Positions 42,597-45,635 of a stretch of 45,635 nt of DNA are shown here, piece by piece. Made by a program: the position numbers and the translations under genes. The stretch's first letter is position 1. Each line of letters starts with the position of its first letter. Source of the DNA: an uncultured Bacillota bacterium (GTDB taxonomy: Bacteria > Bacillota_I > Bacilli_A > RF39 > UBA660). The notes beneath the pieces are model-generated. The model worked only from the letters and a program-made list of their open reading frames with translations. It did not search any database and had not been told where the DNA came from. The DNA lies in NCBI GenBank assembly GCA_947644695.1, contig CANSAJ010000008.1, positions 1-45,635 of the forward strand, written 5' to 3'.

Positions 42597-43535
42597 ATGA
42601 AAACAAGTGATTTAGTAAGTATAATAATACCTGTACATAATAGTGAAAAATATTTAGATAAATGTCTAAACAGTATAATAAACCAAACCTACAAAAATAT
42701 AGAAATAATCACTATAGAAAATGGAAGCACAGATAAAAGTCTAGAAATCTTAAAAAGCTTCGAACCAAAAATAAAAGTAATAACTCTCAATGAATCGGGC
42801 ATAAGCCCAGCTAGAAATAAAGGAATTGAACTCTCTACTGGAAAATACATAGCATTTCTAGATAGTGATGATACTGTTGAAAATACTTTTATAGAAGATC
42901 TTATAAATAACTTAAAAGAAAATCAAAGTGATTTAAGTATATGTAACATAAATGAAATACATGAAGAAACTAACAAAACTATATTAAGAAATGAATACCC
43001 ACAAAATAATATCACCAAAGAAATAGCACTAAATAATTTAGAAAAATTTAACTATGCAGTATGGAATAAATTATACAAAAGAGAATTAATAGTAAATAAT
43101 AATATAAAATTCCCAAACCTAAAATACGAAGATGTACCATTTACACTAGCATACTTATCAATATGTAATAAAATATCAAAAGTAAATAAATACTTATATA
43201 ATTATTTAATACATAAACAAAGTGAACAAACCACAGTAAATAACAAAGTATTTGATATAATAGAAATAATGAATATATGTAAGAATTATGCCACAAAAGA
43301 AAATCTAGAAGATTTATATGTATATTCTTTAACAACATATGCATTAAAAATGAGATATGTAAAAGATAAAAATCTAAGAAAATCTTTTATAGATAAATCA
43401 TATGAAGAATTAAATAAAACGTATAAAAACTGGAGAAATTCTCATTATATTAAAACAAGAAACATAATTAAAAGAATAATACAAAAACATAAAATATTAG
43501 TTAAAATATACACTACACTTTATCCAAAAGACTAA
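42597..43535 (+). CDS. Family 2 glycosyltransferase
   Basis: A 312-residue GT-A fold enzyme acting at the cytoplasmic face of the membrane. VSIIIPVHNSEKYLDKCLNS and IENGSTDKS are the nucleotide-sugar binding part; LNESGISPARNKGI and FLDSDDTVE (DXD metal site, about residue 85) complete the core. The C-terminal 100 residues are helical and basic. AGGTG precedes the ATG. It lies just before the TagGH-type exporter, so it probably adds a sugar to the exported glycan. Donor and acceptor are unknown. Confidence 0.92.
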   Translation: MKTSDLVSIIIPVHNSEKYLDKCLNSIINQTYKNIEIITIENGSTDKSLEILKSFEPKIKVITLNESGISPARNKGIELSTGKYIAFLDSDDTVENTFIEDLINNLKENQSDLSICNINEIHEETNKTILRNEYPQNNITKEIALNNLEKFNYAVWNKLYKRELIVNNNIKFPNLKYEDVPFTLAYLSICNKISKVNKYLYNYLIHKQSEQTTVNNKVFDIIEIMNICKNYATKENLEDLYVYSLTTYALKMRYVKDKNLRKSFIDKSYEELNKTYKNWRNSHYIKTRNIIKRIIQKHKILVKIYTTLYPKD

Positions 43536-43539
43536 TATA

Positions 43540-43548
43540 TGTTATAAT
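43540..43548 (+). promoter_or_regulatory. Extended -10 promoter of the exporter operon
   Basis: TGTTATAAT with TATAAT at 43543-43548, 20 bases before the ATG at 43569. Confidence 0.6.
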
Positions 43549-43568
43549 TAAAACAATGAGGTGTGAAT

Positions 43569-44381
43569 ATGAGATTCATAAAAGATATTTTAAATAACTT
43601 TAAAAGATATTGGTTTTTAATAACACAATTAATCGCAAGAGATTTTAAAGTAAAATATAAAAGATCTGTTTTAGGTATACTTTGGAGTTTACTAAACCCT
43701 ATATTAACAATGACAGTTATGACAATAGTCTTTAGCCAAATGTTTAAATTTAACGTTCCTGGAGTAAATTATATTGTGTATGTAATGACTGGTATAATAA
43801 TGTTTAACTATTTTAGTGGAGCTTCAACAGGCGCTATGTCATCTGTAGTCCAAAACTTTACTTTAATTAATAAAGTATATATACCTAAATACATTTTTCC
43901 AATATCAAAATGCTTATTTATAGGAATAGATTTTACACTAACTCTGATTCCTTGGTTAGCAATAATATTATTATCTTATTTTGGTCTAGGAACTTATACA
44001 TGTAACTTTAATATTTATTATATACTCTTACCATATATATTTCTATGTATGTTCTTATTCACTGTAGGAATGGGCCTATTATTATCTTGTATATCAGTAT
44101 TCTTAAGAGATATATTTCATATTTATGGAATAGTACTAACTCTTTGGAATTACTTAACACCTGTATTCTATAGTACAGAAATATTACCAGGAACACTACA
44201 AAAAATTATGAAATTTAATCCACTTTATAGATTTATAGAAGCAGCTAGAAGTATAGTCTTATATGGACAAGCACCAACAATAAGTTCTCTTGTAATAATT
44301 GGTCTTATGGGCTTAACAATGTTATTACTAGGTGCTGTGGTATTTAAAAAGAAACAAGATAAATTTATATATTATATTTAA
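43569..44381 (+). CDS. ABC-2 type polysaccharide/teichoic acid export permease (TagG-like)
   Basis: A 270-residue inner-membrane protein with six helices. The N-terminal RDFKVKYKRSVLGILWSLLNP is the signature of glycan exporters of the TagG/Wzm/RfbA group. NYLTPVFYSTEILP and FNPLYRFIEAAR are also typical. The GTG at 43563 is part of the ribosome site GAGGTG, so the ATG at 43569 is chosen. The ATPase gene follows after 12 bases. Together they move a lipid-linked glycan across the membrane. Confidence 0.93.
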   Translation: MRFIKDILNNFKRYWFLITQLIARDFKVKYKRSVLGILWSLLNPILTMTVMTIVFSQMFKFNVPGVNYIVYVMTGIIMFNYFSGASTGAMSSVVQNFTLINKVYIPKYIFPISKCLFIGIDFTLTLIPWLAIILLSYFGLGTYTCNFNIYYILLPYIFLCMFLFTVGMGLLLSCISVFLRDIFHIYGIVLTLWNYLTPVFYSTEILPGTLQKIMKFNPLYRFIEAARSIVLYGQAPTISSLVIIGLMGLTMLLLGAVVFKKKQDKFIYYI

Positions 44382-44393
44382 GAGGAGGTAAAA

Positions 44394-45125
44394 ATGATAA
44401 CTGTAGAAAATGTATCAATGAAATTCAACTTAGGAATAGAAAAAGACTTCTCTATGAAACAAGCATTCATAAATATGCTTCTAAGAAAAAAAACAAATAA
44501 AGAATCTTTCTGGGCATTAAAAAATATAAACTTTCACATAGATAAAGGGGAAGTAATTGGACTTATCGGAAGTAACGGAGCAGGAAAATCAACATTATTA
44601 AAAGTAGTAAGCGGAGTAATGAAACCAACATCAGGTAAAGTTACAATAAATGGTGTTATCTCTCCAATGATAGAATTAGGCGCAGGATTTGATCAAGAAC
44701 TTACTGCAAGAGAAAATATATATTTAAATGGTGCTATCTTAGGATACTCTAAATCCTTCTTAGATGAAAAATTTGAAAGTATTGTAGAATTTTCTGAACT
44801 AAGAGATTTTCTAGATGTTCCAGTAAAAAATTTCTCATCTGGTATGACAGCAAAACTAGCATTCTCAATTGCAACTATTGTAAACCCAGAAATACTTATA
44901 GTAGATGAAATTCTATCTGTAGGAGATATTAAATTCCAAGAAAAAAGTAAAAACAAAATGATGGAAATGATAAAAGGTGGAACAACAGTATTATATGTTT
45001 CCCATTCATTAGAATCTATAAAAGAACTTTGTACAAAAGTAATTTGGTTAGAACATGGCCAAATAGTAAAAATAGGTGATGTAAAAAAAATATGTGATGA
45101 ATACTACAAGGAACAAATGAAGTAG
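44394..45125 (+). CDS. ABC polysaccharide/teichoic acid export ATPase (TagH/Wzt-like)
   Basis: A 243-residue ATPase. Walker A is GSNGAGKST, the signature helix NFSSGMTAKLAFS, Walker B ILIVDEILSVGD and the switch His VSHSLESI. The words MIELGAGFDQELTARENIYLNG are specific to glycan exporters. An N-terminal strand (MKFNLGIEKDFSMKQA) matches the TagH/Wzt form. It lacks a C-terminal substrate-binding domain, so it resembles the chain-length-independent type. AGGAGG precedes the ATG. It partners the permease upstream. Confidence 0.94.
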   Translation: MITVENVSMKFNLGIEKDFSMKQAFINMLLRKKTNKESFWALKNINFHIDKGEVIGLIGSNGAGKSTLLKVVSGVMKPTSGKVTINGVISPMIELGAGFDQELTARENIYLNGAILGYSKSFLDEKFESIVEFSELRDFLDVPVKNFSSGMTAKLAFSIATIVNPEILIVDEILSVGDIKFQEKSKNKMMEMIKGGTTVLYVSHSLESIKELCTKVIWLEHGQIVKIGDVKKICDEYYKEQMK

Positions 45126-45132
45126 GAGTAAA

Positions 45133-45570
45133 ATGAAAAAAATACTAAAGTTATATAAAAAATATGAAGAAATAATAAACTATTTAATAGTAGGTGTCTT
45201 AACTACAATAGTAAGCATAGCTACAAAATGGGCTCTATTATTTACTGTACTAGATGCTAAAAGTGCAATAGAATTACAAATAGCTGTAATTATATCTTGG
45301 ATAGTAGCTGTTTCATTTGCATATATTACTAATAGAATATTCGTATTTAAAAGTAAAAGTAAACAAATATTAAAAGAAATAATAAGTTTCTTTGGAGCTA
45401 GAATATTAACACTTCTAATGGAAATGCTTATCATGTGGTTCTTTGTAACACTATTAAAGCTAAACTCAGACACTTGGGTTCTTATATGGACATTTGTAGT
45501 ACAAGTATTAGTAACTATATTTAATTATATATTTAGTAAAATATTTGTATTTAAAAACAAAAACAAATGA
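45133..45570 (+). CDS. GtrA-family membrane protein
   Basis: A 145-residue protein with four helices covering residues about 16-140. The words NYLIVGVLTTIVSI, YITNRIFVFKSKS and FNYIFSKIFVFKNK are typical of GtrA proteins, which are thought to flip undecaprenyl-phosphate sugars. GGAG lies before the ATG, seven bases after the exporter ATPase, so it is the last gene of this operon. Here it probably supplies a lipid-linked sugar for modification of the surface glycan. Confidence 0.92.
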   Translation: MKKILKLYKKYEEIINYLIVGVLTTIVSIATKWALLFTVLDAKSAIELQIAVIISWIVAVSFAYITNRIFVFKSKSKQILKEIISFFGARILTLLMEMLIMWFFVTLLKLNSDTWVLIWTFVVQVLVTIFNYIFSKIFVFKNKNK

Positions 45571-45591
45571 ATAAACTTCCCACAATAACAC

Positions 45592-45620
45592 AAACTATAA
45601 CTATAACAGTTATGGTTTTT
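45592..45620 (+). terminator. Terminator of the exporter operon
   Basis: AAACTATAACT (45592-45602) pairs with AGTTATGGTTT (45608-45618), one G-U pair, followed by T. Confidence 0.75.
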
Positions 45621-45635
45621 AATTGGATGAATAAA

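Noticed and set aside
1-45635. Mycoplasma-type genetic code (TGA = Trp)
   Set aside because: TGA ends several intact genes (for example the P-type ATPase, first plsC and TagO-like genes) and Trp is encoded by TGG throughout.

Overview
The window comes from a low-GC Firmicutes-type genome using the standard code (TGA is a normal stop and TGG encodes Trp, so it is not Mycoplasma-like). Very AT-rich coding, purine-rich Shine-Dalgarno sites and TGNTATAAT promoters, together with SipW, LytR-CpsA-Psr, TagO-type and GtrA proteins, suggest an uncultured gut-type Bacilli/Erysipelotrichia or RF39-like lineage. That placement is inferred from gene content only.

Layout. 1-1554: 3' part of a repeat-rich surface protein whose C-terminal domain contains a GC-rich, adenine-poor variable core. 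1621-2434 (minus): XRE repressor plus an unknown partner, with a 40-bp dyad operator. 2588-9894: membrane-anchored thermonuclease, a P-type Ca2+ pump with a Ca2+/cation exchanger, TypA and QueH. 9927-10515: two promoterless fragments that repeat only the variable C-terminal module of the first gene, each with a different core. 10729-12836: SipW-type signal peptidase with two likely substrates. 12871-13701: SPL-like radical SAM protein.

13704-27948 is the most unusual region. A minus-strand ABC transporter operon (substrate-binding protein, ATPase, permease; SsuABC/TauABC/ThiXYZ type) is split by two different serine-recombinase elements. Element 1 (about 3.8 kb, 13877-17668) sits in the permease. 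Element 2 (about 7.9 kb, 19421-27361) sits in the binding protein. Joining the flanks at the shared dinucleotides restores uninterrupted reading frames of 263 and 332 codons including stops. The elements therefore look precise, and excision may be able to switch the transporter back on. Element 1 carries a RhuM-like gene, broken genes, an HEPN-like gene and a recombinase with an apparent AUA start. Element 2 carries a 1630-residue membrane-anchored surface protein (NPCBM, transglutaminase-like, F5/8C and Ig-like repeats), a recombinase and a decayed RhuM gene.

28027-45570 is an envelope block: SleB-like hydrolase, two PlsC acyltransferases, a dockerin-bearing glucosaminidase next to a membrane-anchored cohesin-like protein, an LCP ligase with extra domains, an O-antigen-ligase-like protein, hexapeptide acetyltransferase, TagO/WecA-like transferase, GpsA, an MdoB/LtaS-like phosphoglycerol transferase, PssA, a GT2 glycosyltransferase, a TagGH-type exporter and GtrA. 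Together these could make glycerol phosphate and phospholipid, build a lipid-linked glycopolymer, export it and attach it to the wall. No rRNA, tRNA, CRISPR array or riboswitch was recognised.
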